From: Chlamydia gallinacea 08-1274/3
Lineage (GTDB): Bacteria; Chlamydiota; Chlamydiia; Chlamydiales; Chlamydiaceae
Length of the DNA: 64,000 nt
Reading direction: 5' to 3'
Assembly: GCF_000471025.2 (NCBI RefSeq)
Contig: NZ_CP015840.1
Location: forward strand, 62,001 to 126,000
The notes under the pieces were generated by a model. That model was given only the letters and a program-made list of their open reading frames with translations. It did no database searches and was not told the origin of the DNA. Below, in pieces: positions 31,433 through 40,281 of this stretch. Numbering within the stretch: the stretch's first letter is position 1; each line of letters opens with the position of its first letter. The position numbers were made by a program, and so were the translations under genes.

Positions 31433-32421
31433 GTATATTCTCCAGAGTATTGACGATAAAAAGTATGTATATTTGCCAATAAAGCTCCAGCAGCACCTCG
31501 AACAAGATTATGTATTAGCACGTTCATTTTGATGATTTTCTTATTTCCACCATAAGTAATGGGCCCAATATGAACACGCATGTCATCGTGATGCAAATCC
31601 TTCCTTGGCTGAGGATGCCAAGGAGAACTATGTAGTACATAGGTCTCAGGAAATTTTTGATTTCTCTTATGATAGCATTGATGAATTTCCTGAATATCTA
31701 CAGAGTGCTGCAAAATTACATGAAGGGTTAACATATGCCCAAACACTACGGGAACACGATGTACCGTAACAGATAGGGAAAATTCTGCGGGTGTATGAGA
31801 AGTTCCCAAAATCTTGAGAGTTTCTCGAATAATTTTTTCTTCCTCTCCGGGGATATGAGGAACTAAATTACCTAAAAGATCCATTGACGCTACCCCCGGG
31901 TAGCCAGCACCACTAGCAGATTGCAATGTAACAACATGTACATGATCTATACCGAATATTCGTAAAGGAGATAGCGCTAAGGCTATGCCAGAAACGCAAC
32001 AATTAGAATTAGTAATTATTCTCCCCGAAAAAGGTTGTTGATGTAGCAGTTGAAGATGTTCGCTATTAACTTCGGGAATTAGAATAGGAACTTGCGGATG
32101 CATTCTAAAAGCAGATGCATTAGAGAAAACCAACTTTCCCTGGGCTAAACAGTAGGTTTCTAATTCTTTTGCGGGTTTTTCTGGTAAAAAAGAAACAACA
32201 ACATCCGCGGCAATTTCTTCAACATGACAAAAAGATAAATGCTTTATGCTCTCAGGCATGGGTCCCAAAGCTTCCTGCCAAAAGCATGCCGAGCTATACT
32301 TTTGGTTATGCTTAGCTTCAGAAGCAACAACCTCAGTGATATTCCAAGGAAACCATCTAGGCAAAAGAGCTACAAATTTTTGCGCGACAAGTCCAGTAGC
32401 TCCTAAAATAGCTAAGTGCAT
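31420..32421 (-). CDS. asd: Aspartate-semialdehyde dehydrogenase
   Basis: A 333-residue NADPH-dependent enzyme converting aspartyl phosphate to the semialdehyde. The N-terminal dinucleotide motif is GATGLVAQKF, the catalytic cysteine is in ITNSNCCVSGIALAL, and the dimerisation/catalytic segment VTVHRVPVVFGH carries the conserved His/Arg. The start has a full AGGAGG nine bases upstream. It lies 159 bp after dapB and overlaps lysC. Very secure. Confidence 0.96.
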   Translation of the reverse strand: MHLAILGATGLVAQKFVALLPRWFPWNITEVVASEAKHNQKYSSACFWQEALGPMPESIKHLSFCHVEEIAADVVVSFLPEKPAKELETYCLAQGKLVFSNASAFRMHPQVPILIPEVNSEHLQLLHQQPFSGRIITNSNCCVSGIALALSPLRIFGIDHVHVVTLQSASGAGYPGVASMDLLGNLVPHIPGEEEKIIRETLKILGTSHTPAEFSLSVTVHRVPVVFGHMLTLHVILQHSVDIQEIHQCYHKRNQKFPETYVLHSSPWHPQPRKDLHHDDMRVHIGPITYGGNKKIIKMNVLIHNLVRGAAGALLANIHTFYRQYSGEYTCSQ

Positions 32422-32580
32422 CGGTTATGCCTCCTGAAATCATACCCATCACAGATAATGAATAAGCGCGCATTAACAATGACACAGAGTACAGAAAAAG
32501 ACTCTTTCATTCAAAAATCGAAGAACCCTTAGGAGCAACATTTTAATAATCGATTTGTTTTTTAAGCAAGCACTGTTCTT

Positions 32581-33318
32581 TTATATAAGATCTCTTAACC
32601 CCGAATCAATTCCATAATATCCTGGACATGGCGATTCTATACGCAACCAATCTAAAATACGTAATACTCCCTGAGCAAAGACATCTCTGGAAAATACTGT
32701 GTGGCGTATAGTAATTTGTTCTTGGCTACTCACAAAAGCAACTTCATGCTCACCAGGAATATTCCCTACACGCGATGCATGTAATTCAATTATATTTTCC
32801 TGGTTCCCTTGTTTCCCAATACAATATTCTTGCTGCCATACTTCATGTTTCACTTGACAAAGCGTAGTTGCTAAATCCCATGCCGTTCCTGAAATAGGTT
32901 CTTTTTTTCCTCGATGATGAATTTCCGTAATACGCATATCGTAACTGTTATCCAAAATCTTTGCTAGAGCTACAGACAAACGCTTTTGCATATAAGCTCC
33001 TAAACTTGTATTTGGACAAACTACAATAGGGACATATTGAGCAAGGGTGCTGAGTTTATTTTCTATAACAGATGGGGAAGGGTGTGTTGTTCCAAAAATA
33101 CAAGGTTTCGCCTTGATCAACAAATTATCAAGCAATTCTTCTGTAAGCTCGGAAGAAGAAAAATCAACAAGAACATCACTATTTTCTATAACAAAAGACA
33201 ACTGATGAGGACTTGACCTAGAAAACCCGGGACCTACAGTATAAGAAGGTTGTGTAGATAATAGGGTTCGAATTAACACCCCCATTCTTCCTGTATCTCC
33301 AATGATACCCACACGCAT
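32581..33318 (-). CDS. dapB: 4-hydroxy-tetrahydrodipicolinate reductase
   Basis: A 245-residue NAD(P)H reductase in the DAP pathway. The nucleotide loop is GIIGDTGRMG, the substrate signature is EIHHRGKKEPISGTA (family E-hHxxKxDxPSGTA), and the GTTHPS loop is present. ATG 33318 (MRVGIIGDTG) is the family start; a TTG eight codons upstream is rejected. It is first in the dapB-asd-lysC-dapA cluster, divergent from the hydroxylase gene. Chlamydiae then use DapL aminotransferase, which is not in this window. Secure. Confidence 0.95.
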   Translation of the reverse strand: MRVGIIGDTGRMGVLIRTLLSTQPSYTVGPGFSRSSPHQLSFVIENSDVLVDFSSSELTEELLDNLLIKAKPCIFGTTHPSPSVIENKLSTLAQYVPIVVCPNTSLGAYMQKRLSVALAKILDNSYDMRITEIHHRGKKEPISGTAWDLATTLCQVKHEVWQQEYCIGKQGNQENIIELHASRVGNIPGEHEVAFVSSQEQITIRHTVFSRDVFAQGVLRILDWLRIESPCPGYYGIDSGLRDLI

Positions 33319-33380
33319 ATATTTAAAAACACATGAATTCAAATTCTATCGTTTCTGTTTCAAAAGGTACTTCTCCCTCC

Positions 33381-33409
33381 TTGACAAAAACTGATTGCCC
33401 TAATACAAT
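33381..33409 (+). promoter_or_regulatory. Near-consensus sigma-66/70 promoter for the hydroxylase operon
   Basis: TTGACA (33381-33386) and TACAAT (33404-33409) are separated by exactly 17 bp: a perfect -35 and a 5/6 -10. Transcription would start near 33416, leaving an 85-nt leader before ATG 33501. The leader contains an inverted repeat, TTTGCA (33444-33449) and TGCAAA (33461-33466), flanked by GCTT/AAGC, which can fold as a hairpin. Confidence 0.7.
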
Positions 33410-33500
33410 CCCCTTCCTTTTATTTTTTTTCAATATGAATTGCTTTGCATAACATGATTTTGCAAACATAAGCTGGCTTTTTCGTGGTTCTGATCTTTTC

Positions 33501-34337
33501 ATGGCTCTCCTACTTTCTTCTGCAATTTCTGAAGTCTCTCCTTATTTGCCTGGCTTTATACGGTCTCGCATGCCTCTCTGGTTAATGCATTCCCCCACCA
33601 CCTTCTTAGACTTTTTAGAACAGCTGAAACTCAATTCAGAATGTCCTCCAGACATTCCACATATTGTAGATATGATAAAAACGCATGCAGGATTTTCTCT
33701 TCTCCCTGCAACTTCCTCAATTTCCTTGGATCGGTACCTAGCACTACTGCATCAAAACACGTTCCCCATAGCTACATGCCTTCGTCCATCTCAATATGAC
33801 GATTTTTCTCTTTTTCCTGATATGATTCACGATTTATTTTGCCATGTTCCTTGGCTTCTTAATCAACACATTGTCAATTTTTTCAAGAATATGGGGAAAT
33901 TATTTATCAAGGCTGTACAAAGAGCTCAGGCTCTCTACCCTGTTCAGGAGGATTATGTGCGTGTATACCACAGCAATGTCATGGCAATGGAACGACTATG
34001 TTGGTTTACTGTAGAGAATGGTCTTATTGAAGAAAAAGGGGAAAGTAAGGTGTATGGAGCCGCAATACTCAGCTCTACTCGGGAACTTTCCCATGTTTTC
34101 AAAAGCAAGTCATTTATCGCTCCCTGGAACCTGGAGCTTATTATTCAATGTCCTTTCTATCCCTCGACACCACAATCTACCTTTTTTCTTATACGTGATT
34201 TCTACGAATTGTATGAAATTTCTGAATTGATGCATTTTTTCCTAGAGCAAGGCCGACTAGACTCTATTACATTGAATTCTCACACTACATATGACCCTGA
34301 CGCAGGACGATCTGTACATGAACTTTGCTATTTATAA
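33501..34337 (+). CDS. Aromatic amino acid hydroxylase (biopterin-dependent type)
   Basis: A 278-residue non-heme iron hydroxylase of the Phe/Tyr/Trp family, catalytic domain only. The signature reads FPDMIHDLFCHVPWL: the two iron histidines are H110 and H115 and the third ligand is E172 in WFTVENGLI; the YGAAILSS loop follows. The usual Gly before the second His is Cys114. There is no N-terminal ACT regulatory domain. C. pneumoniae has a related enzyme reported to hydroxylate aromatic amino acids (recalled). It lies behind a strong promoter and overlaps a VUT-type transporter gene. Whether it makes 5-hydroxytryptophan, tyrosine or something else cannot be read from sequence. Confidence 0.9.
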   Translation: MALLLSSAISEVSPYLPGFIRSRMPLWLMHSPTTFLDFLEQLKLNSECPPDIPHIVDMIKTHAGFSLLPATSSISLDRYLALLHQNTFPIATCLRPSQYDDFSLFPDMIHDLFCHVPWLLNQHIVNFFKNMGKLFIKAVQRAQALYPVQEDYVRVYHSNVMAMERLCWFTVENGLIEEKGESKVYGAAILSSTRELSHVFKSKSFIAPWNLELIIQCPFYPSTPQSTFFLIRDFYELYEISELMHFFLEQGRLDSITLNSHTTYDPDAGRSVHELCYL

Positions 34338-34956
34338 AGATAAAATTGTTTTTTCTTTATCCTTGTATTTTTCGTTACTTCTTATCCTATCCAATCTTAT
34401 CGCATCCTCTCGCCTTATAGTGACTCCCCTCTTTATTCTGCCTGGAGGGTTGCTTCTGTACCCATTAACTTTTGTAATTTCTAATATTGTTAATGAAACT
34501 TTTGGTTCCTATCAAACGCGACTTATGGTTTTTCACGCATTTTCTGGGAACCTCTTTACATTATGTGTATTAAAAATCTTCTCCCTACTGCCAGCAACGT
34601 CTCCTGAGGTATCTCATGCATGGCACACAATCTTTGCTATTAGCCCCCTAGCATGTTTCTTCTCATTCACAGCATTTATTGTTTCCCAACAACTTGACAT
34701 CGCCCTATTTCAATTATTCAAGCGCCGTTTCCCCCTACTTCCTTCCTGGTTACGTAATTATTTTTCGATTGCTTTATCTCAAATCTTGGACACACTTATC
34801 GTAGACCTAGGAGTCATTTATATAGGAATGCATTATTCCTTTACGCAAACTTTACAAATTATGCTCTCTTCCTATGCATATAAATTTTTTTTTAATCTTA
34901 TTTCCCTACCTCTATTTCACTTTGGCGTAAAAAGAATTGTTAATAAAATAAAATAA
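34318..34956 (+). CDS. VUT/YhhQ-family membrane transporter
   Basis: A 212-residue protein with about six membrane segments, of the VUT (vitamin uptake transporter, YhhQ) family. The family's early motif is recognisable: SNLIASSRL, then FILPGGLLLYPLTFVISNIVNETFG (key PLTF-x4-N-x-x-E-x-x-G; usually D-x-x-N/E-x-x-G). YhhQ members import queuine/queuosine precursors; other members may carry other substrates. I chose ATG 34318 (MNFAIYKDK), with AGGA about ten bases upstream, which overlaps the hydroxylase stop by 20 bp; an earlier ATG at 34291 has no ribosome site. The coupling to the hydroxylase suggests a shared role, which is inference. Confidence 0.82.
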   Translation: MNFAIYKDKIVFSLSLYFSLLLILSNLIASSRLIVTPLFILPGGLLLYPLTFVISNIVNETFGSYQTRLMVFHAFSGNLFTLCVLKIFSLLPATSPEVSHAWHTIFAISPLACFFSFTAFIVSQQLDIALFQLFKRRFPLLPSWLRNYFSIALSQILDTLIVDLGVIYIGMHYSFTQTLQIMLSSYAYKFFFNLISLPLFHFGVKRIVNKIK

Positions 34957-35036
34957 AAAAAACGATAAAAGCAATTATTTATTATAATGTTTGTTAAAGT
35001 TAATTACTTTATTGCAAAAAAGCAGAATAATTTTTT

Positions 35037-36122
35037 ATGCTACCCGTACATTGTGTTCACCCCTCCACAAGATCTCAAACTCAGAACCTAGATACATTAT
35101 GGCTTACTCTCCAGAATCAGAAAATCGATCGGTTATCTATCCAACATAGTAAAACAGAGCCGGGGGCATTTTATCATGCCTCTTTAATAGAAAAAGTCGC
35201 TAGGATAGTTCTAGCTATTTTTCTTATCATCGCAACTTTGGGTCTCATTCTCCTCTTCTTATCAGTACAAGACCTTGTGGATCTCAAGATAAAATCTTTA
35301 TGCACAAAGCAAAAAAGCATGCATCATCAACCGTCCAAGGAAACCCATCTTCCCGCAAACATTTTGTCTTCACTCCTAATGCCTGTACTGAGCCCCATTA
35401 CTGGAGAATGCTGGGACAATTATGCTATTGCCCATCATTGCCAGAAATTGCACATGCGCTACCCTACATTCTTAATCCAAGGCCCCCAACCTATTGCGTC
35501 ATGCTTTTCATTAGAAAGATTACTTTTCTTAGATCTACATTTATATAACTCTCGTGAACAAACATTTTTAACTCAACCTGATATGGCTGTGTGCGAACAC
35601 AAAAGTTATGAACATGGTTACCTAAAACACACTCCTTGCGAGTCTCTCCGGATATTCGCGTATCCTCTATGGCACCATCCCCTAGCAACTACAGAGGAAG
35701 AAATAATACAAAAAATGTTGACTGCCCATAGATTACAGTCTGCAGAAATTTCCCACTGGTGCTTGGTGATCGTTAATCTTGATCTTCGTGAAGTTATCTA
35801 TTTCGATAGCTTAGCTTGTTTTATACAGACGCAACTCATTGACTCGAAACTCAAAGAGATAGCAGAACGCCTAGAAAAACAGTTCCCCTCTCCCAAATCC
35901 GATACTCCTTTTACTATAAAAAAAGTTGTCCAAACTCCTATTCAAGAGGATGGTTTTTCTTGCGGTATTTGGATTACTATCTTCCTTGAAAAGTACTTAG
36001 AAAACCCTCAAAACCTTCCTGAAATCATCGACACGCTTCAAAATCACAAGCATAGTATATTGAAAGATTTTCTAAACAAAAACCCCAACCCTTCTCCTCC
36101 TCAAAGTAACAATATAACCTAA
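35037..36122 (+). CDS. CE-clan (Ulp1/ChlaDUB-like) cysteine protease, membrane-anchored
   Basis: A 361-residue protein with one hydrophobic anchor (about 53-77, ARIVLAIFLIIATLGLILLF) and a C-terminal protease domain. The catalytic set is H240 (ISHWCLVIVNL), D257 (VIYFDSL), Q303 and C309 (QEDGFSCGIW). The spacings (His-Asp 17, Gln-Cys 6, Asp-Cys 52) nearly equal those I recall for C. trachomatis ChlaDub1 (H275, D292, Q339, C345). ChlaDub enzymes are secreted and remove ubiquitin or NEDD8 from host proteins. A TATAAT lies about 50 bp upstream (34983-34988). It stands between the VUT gene and bioB with its own gaps, so it is likely a separate unit. Confidence 0.87.
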   Translation: MLPVHCVHPSTRSQTQNLDTLWLTLQNQKIDRLSIQHSKTEPGAFYHASLIEKVARIVLAIFLIIATLGLILLFLSVQDLVDLKIKSLCTKQKSMHHQPSKETHLPANILSSLLMPVLSPITGECWDNYAIAHHCQKLHMRYPTFLIQGPQPIASCFSLERLLFLDLHLYNSREQTFLTQPDMAVCEHKSYEHGYLKHTPCESLRIFAYPLWHHPLATTEEEIIQKMLTAHRLQSAEISHWCLVIVNLDLREVIYFDSLACFIQTQLIDSKLKEIAERLEKQFPSPKSDTPFTIKKVVQTPIQEDGFSCGIWITIFLEKYLENPQNLPEIIDTLQNHKHSILKDFLNKNPNPSPPQSNNIT

Positions 36123-36209
36123 CACTGTTTCTAAAGTACAATCACCACATTGCAACATACCAGTTGCTTGTTATAGGTACTCTTCCCTCTACTGTTCTAG
36201 AATAGCTTA

Positions 36210-36239
36210 TTGACTTTCTACTATATCTATGCTAATAAT
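36210..36239 (+). promoter_or_regulatory. Candidate promoter of the bio operon
   Basis: TTGACT (36210-36215) and AATAAT (36234-36239) with an 18-bp spacer, each 5/6 to consensus, 36 bp before the bioB ATG. A short inverted repeat GCAAC/GTTGC (36152-36156, 36163-36167) lies further upstream. The repeat found at bioY is not repeated here. Confidence 0.5.
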
Positions 36240-36274
36240 CCATGCGTTTCATTTAGCCTTCTGAGAGTATTTCT

Positions 36275-37270
36275 ATGGAAAATAATTCTCGCCTATCCCT
36301 AGAAGACATTCAAGAAATCTATAATTCTCCTCTTTTTGAACTCATTCATCAAGCAAACGCTATATTACGTCATAATTTCCCACATTCAGAACTGCAAACA
36401 TGCCATCTTATCTCTATAAAGACTGGTGGGTGCATAGAGGACTGTGCCTACTGTGCGCAATCTTCTCGCTACAAAACATCTATACATCCTGAACCCATGA
36501 TGAAAATTACTGATGTCTTAGCAAAAGCGAAGCAAGCCATAGACGCAGGAGCGTCCAGAATCTGCTTAGGAGCTGCTTGGAAAGAAATAAAAGATAATCA
36601 TCAATTTGAGCGTACCTTAGAAATGATTAAAGGCATAGCACAAATGGGAGCAGAAGTGTGCTGTACTTTAGGGATGCTTACACCAGAACAAGCAAAAAAA
36701 CTTTATGACGCCGGACTATATGCTTATAATCATAATTTAGATTCTTCTGAAGAGTTTTATAAAACAATTATTACAACAAGAAAATATGAAGATCGTCTAA
36801 AAACACTAGATATATTGGATCAGTCTGGTATTCATGTATGCTCTGGGGGAATCATAGGTATGGGAGAATCTCCAGAAGATCGTATGGGTCTTCTACATAC
36901 GCTAGCTTCTAGAGAACATTCTCCACAATCTGTGCCTATCAATATTCTCTGCCCCGTAGAGGGTACTCCTTTAGAAAAGCAGCCGAAAATACCTTTTTGG
37001 GAAGTATTACGCACCATCGCTACTGCACGAATTGTTTTTCCACAAACTACAGTACGTCTTGCTGCTGGACGCGCCTCTCTTTCCATAGAACAACAAACAT
37101 TATGCTTTATTGCAGGAGCTAATTCTATATTCTATGGGGAAAAGCTCCTCACCGTAGAAAATAGCACGATAAACGAAGATACAGCTATGTTCCAATTACT
37201 CGGTATGCGACATCGTCCAGCATTTGTAACGCCACGGGGTCACCCATGTTGTCAATCAACTCCTTACTAA
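36275..37270 (+). CDS. bioB: Biotin synthase
   Basis: A 331-residue radical-SAM enzyme that inserts sulfur into dethiobiotin. The radical-SAM cluster motif is [15 protein letters not shown] (C-x3-C-x2-C), with the GGIIGMGES and [12 protein letters not shown] segments and the C-terminal [11 protein letters not shown]. Length is standard (about 330). It needs a [2Fe-2S] cluster as sulfur source, so it depends on the Suf system. First gene of the bioB-F-D-A unit; the bioF start overlaps it by 25 bp. Very secure. Confidence 0.97.
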   Translation: MENNSRLSLEDIQEIYNSPLFELIHQANAILRHNFPHSELQTCHLISIKTGGCIEDCAYCAQSSRYKTSIHPEPMMKITDVLAKAKQAIDAGASRICLGAAWKEIKDNHQFERTLEMIKGIAQMGAEVCCTLGMLTPEQAKKLYDAGLYAYNHNLDSSEEFYKTIITTRKYEDRLKTLDILDQSGIHVCSGGIIGMGESPEDRMGLLHTLASREHSPQSVPINILCPVEGTPLEKQPKIPFWEVLRTIATARIVFPQTTVRLAAGRASLSIEQQTLCFIAGANSIFYGEKLLTVENSTINEDTAMFQLLGMRHRPAFVTPRGHPCCQSTPY

Positions 37271-38418
37271 AAGAACGATTAGAAAAACAAAAACACCGTC
37301 ATTTATTAAGGTCCTTACAAACGACTTCACATCTGAAGGATTTCACATCTAATGATTATTTAGGGTTTGCTCGTTCCTCTGAATTACATCGTATGTGCTT
37401 ATCAGCTTTCTCTTCGCTTTCGTCTTTAGGATCTACAGGGTCCCGTTTATTAACTGGCCACTCAACATTAGCCCATGAGGCAGAACAACACATATCTGCC
37501 TATCATAATATGGAAAGTGCTTTGATATTTAACTCAGGGTATACTGCTAATTTAGGATTAATTTCTGCCTTAGCCTCTCACCAAGATCGTGTGATTCACG
37601 ACTTATATATTCATGCCTCTATTCACGATGGAATCCGCCTTTCTAAGGCTAAAAAAATTCCTTTTCGCCATAATGACATGCAACATCTAGAAAAACGTTT
37701 GTCTGAGCCTTTCTCGGGGAATACCTTTGTCTGTGTTGAGTCTATCTATTCGCTACATGGTAGTATAGCTCCTTTAACTGTTTTATGTAAGCTATGTAAA
37801 AATTATGGAGCCTATCTCATTGTTGACGAAGCTCATGCTCTTGGTGTTGTTGGAAGAAAAGGTGAGGGTTATGTAACATCTTTAGGACTACAAAAGGATG
37901 TCACTGCTACTGTATATACCTTTGGAAAAGCATTGGGAATGCATGGTGCAGCTGTAGCAGGAAGTGCTTTACTTAAAGAATATCTTATAAATTTCTGCCG
38001 TGCATTTATCTATACTACAGCACCACCACTCCATGTCTTTAAAACAATTTGCCTTGCCTATCAATATAACAAAACAGCAGGCCCTCTTAGAGAGAAACTC
38101 TACCATTGGATAGCTTATTTGCAAATGCAAGCTAAAAGTCTTTCCAAAGCGCCATTCCAAAATAATTCTCAAACTCCTATCCAACCTCTATATATTTCTG
38201 GAAGTCAACACGCTCGTAACATTGCAAAAAAATTCCAAACAGCAGGATTTGATGTTCGACCAATTGTGAGCCCTACAGTAAAACAAAAAGAAGAGTTATT
38301 ACGTGTATGTCTCCACGCATTTAATACAAAAAAAGAAATTGATGATTTTTTAAATCTACTTGATGATATCCAAACAAGCTCATGCACATTATTATCGCAG
38401 GAATTCACACAGAAGTAG
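37246..38418 (+). CDS. bioF: 8-amino-7-oxononanoate synthase
   Basis: A 390-residue PLP enzyme of the alpha-oxoamine synthase family, joining pimeloyl-thioester and alanine. Motifs: [10 protein letters not shown] at the N-terminus, [24 protein letters not shown] for the PLP ring, and the Schiff-base Lys in [11 protein letters not shown]. Start ATG 37246 lies inside the bioB 3' end and the stop overlaps bioD by 37 bp. Its substrate, pimeloyl-CoA or -ACP, has no visible source enzyme in the window other than the unassigned protein after bioA. Very secure. Confidence 0.96.
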   Translation: MLSINSLLKERLEKQKHRHLLRSLQTTSHLKDFTSNDYLGFARSSELHRMCLSAFSSLSSLGSTGSRLLTGHSTLAHEAEQHISAYHNMESALIFNSGYTANLGLISALASHQDRVIHDLYIHASIHDGIRLSKAKKIPFRHNDMQHLEKRLSEPFSGNTFVCVESIYSLHGSIAPLTVLCKLCKNYGAYLIVDEAHALGVVGRKGEGYVTSLGLQKDVTATVYTFGKALGMHGAAVAGSALLKEYLINFCRAFIYTTAPPLHVFKTICLAYQYNKTAGPLREKLYHWIAYLQMQAKSLSKAPFQNNSQTPIQPLYISGSQHARNIAKKFQTAGFDVRPIVSPTVKQKEELLRVCLHAFNTKKEIDDFLNLLDDIQTSSCTLLSQEFTQK

Positions 38419-38993
38419 GGAAAACTTTAGTCAGTACTATTCTTACTTCCTTACTCCAAGCAGACTACTGGAAACCTATACAATCAGGATCTCTAGAACA
38501 TTCTGACAGCCACCAGGTACATATGCTTTCGGGAGCAACATGCCATCCAGAAGCTTACCGATTTTCCCATCCTCTTGCTGCACACCAAGCAGCAGAACGC
38601 GAAGGCATTTGTATTCAACAAGACCGTCTTACTCCTCCTAAAACAAAGAAACCTTTAATCATCGAAACTTCAGGAGGATTTCTTTCTCCATGTACCCCAA
38701 CTACTCTACAAGGAGATTTGTTCTCTCAGTGGCCCTGCGCATCATGGATTCTCGTGAGTAAAGCCTATCTAGGAAGTATAAACCATACTTGCCTTACTGT
38801 AGAAGCTATGCGATTACGCAATCTAAATATTTTAGGCATGATTCTCAACCAATATCCCCAACATGAGGAGGACTGGCTGCTGCAGATAACTCAGCTATCC
38901 TGTTTAGGACGACTGAATTACGAAACTTTCATTTCAAAAAGCACTATACAAAAATATGTTGACCTATGGAAACCATCCTTTCAAATAATCTAA
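38382..38993 (+). CDS. bioD: Dethiobiotin synthetase
   Basis: A 203-residue ATP-dependent carboxylase closing the ureido ring. The P-loop is [13 protein letters not shown] near the N-terminus; KPIQSG and the ETSGGFLSP segment (family E-G-AGG) follow, the latter slightly diverged. Length is a little short (family about 220). Its start overlaps bioF by 37 bp and bioA follows after 7 bp. Secure. Confidence 0.92.
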   Translation: MHIIIAGIHTEVGKTLVSTILTSLLQADYWKPIQSGSLEHSDSHQVHMLSGATCHPEAYRFSHPLAAHQAAEREGICIQQDRLTPPKTKKPLIIETSGGFLSPCTPTTLQGDLFSQWPCASWILVSKAYLGSINHTCLTVEAMRLRNLNILGMILNQYPQHEEDWLLQITQLSCLGRLNYETFISKSTIQKYVDLWKPSFQII

Positions 38994-39000
38994 GGAAACT

Positions 39001-40281
39001 ATGATAAACAAAACAATCTCTAGAGAATCACAAATATCGAAAATCTGGTATCCCTTTACTCAACCAGAATTAGATGGTAGTCCTATACATATCGCTCGAG
39101 GACAGGGAGCCTATTTATATACGTCTACAGATACGGCTTATCTCGATGCTATATCCTCATGGTGGTGTAATCTGCATGGACATGCTCATCCTCACATTGC
39201 TAACGCCATTGCCGAACAAGCACAGCAACTTGAACATGTAATGTTTGCAAACCTCACACACACACCTGCGGAACAACTTTGCTACAAACTCACAAAAGTC
39301 CTACCTCAAGGACTTGAAAAATGCTTCTTCTCTGACAACGGATCCTGTGCTATAGAGGTCGCAATTAAAATCACTATACAATACTTCTTTAACCAAAAAA
39401 GAAAACGATTACGTTTTGTCTCGTTCAAGCAAGGTTATCATGGAGATACTCTGGGAGCAATGTCTTTAGCAGGACTATCAGAGATCACCACGCCATTCCA
39501 TTCACTCTTTTTCCCTGTAGATACTATTCCCCCTCCTTATTATGGACAAGAAGAGCAATCTATTAAACAAGCAAAAGCACTATTTTCTTCAGGAGAAATT
39601 GCTGGATTTATCTACGAACCTACACTTCAAGGAGCAGCAGGAATGCGCCTGCATAACCCTGAGGGTTTAAATCATATTCTACAGTTAGCCAAACAATATG
39701 ATGTTATATGCATTGCTGATGAAATTCTAACAGGATTTGGACGTACAGGCCCTCTATTTGCCTCACAATCTATGCAAATACTTCCTGACATCCTCTGTTT
39801 ATCCAAGGGATTAACAGGAGGATTTTTACCCCTAGCTGTTACCATAACACGTGATGAGATTTATCATGCTTTTGTGGGAAAGGATCGCCACCAAGCTTTT
39901 TTGCACGGACATACATTCACAGCAAATCCTCTAGGGTGTGCAGCTGCATTAGCCTCTTTAGATCTCACTCTATCTCCTCAATGTGCTGAACAACGAAAAA
40001 TGATCGAAACATGCCATAAACAATTTCAATCTCGTTATGGGAAACTTTGGAAACGCTGTGAAGTATTAGGAACGATTCTTGCTATAGATTATCCTTCAAC
40101 ATCACAAGGATATTTTTCCAATGTGCGCAATACTCTCTACAACTTTTTTATACAAAATCATATTATATTGCGTCCTATAGGAAATACCGTGTATGTTTTA
40201 CCCCCCTACTGCATCCAAGAGAAAGAGCTGCATAAAATTTACCATTACCTTCAAGAGGCATTATGTTTAGAACTCAAGTAA
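39001..40281 (+). CDS. bioA: Adenosylmethionine-8-amino-7-oxononanoate aminotransferase
   Basis: A 426-residue class III PLP aminotransferase using SAM as amino donor to make 7,8-diaminopelargonate. Features: IWYPFTQ at the N-terminus (BioA signature W-x-P-(F/Y)T), SSWWCNLHGHAHP, the substrate/PLP segment FSDNGSCAIEVAIK, CIADEILTGFGRTG, and the PLP lysine in LSKGLTGGFLPLA. Length is standard. The next gene starts 19 bp inside its 3' end. Very secure. Confidence 0.97.
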   Translation: MINKTISRESQISKIWYPFTQPELDGSPIHIARGQGAYLYTSTDTAYLDAISSWWCNLHGHAHPHIANAIAEQAQQLEHVMFANLTHTPAEQLCYKLTKVLPQGLEKCFFSDNGSCAIEVAIKITIQYFFNQKRKRLRFVSFKQGYHGDTLGAMSLAGLSEITTPFHSLFFPVDTIPPPYYGQEEQSIKQAKALFSSGEIAGFIYEPTLQGAAGMRLHNPEGLNHILQLAKQYDVICIADEILTGFGRTGPLFASQSMQILPDILCLSKGLTGGFLPLAVTITRDEIYHAFVGKDRHQAFLHGHTFTANPLGCAAALASLDLTLSPQCAEQRKMIETCHKQFQSRYGKLWKRCEVLGTILAIDYPSTSQGYFSNVRNTLYNFFIQNHIILRPIGNTVYVLPPYCIQEKELHKIYHYLQEALCLELK

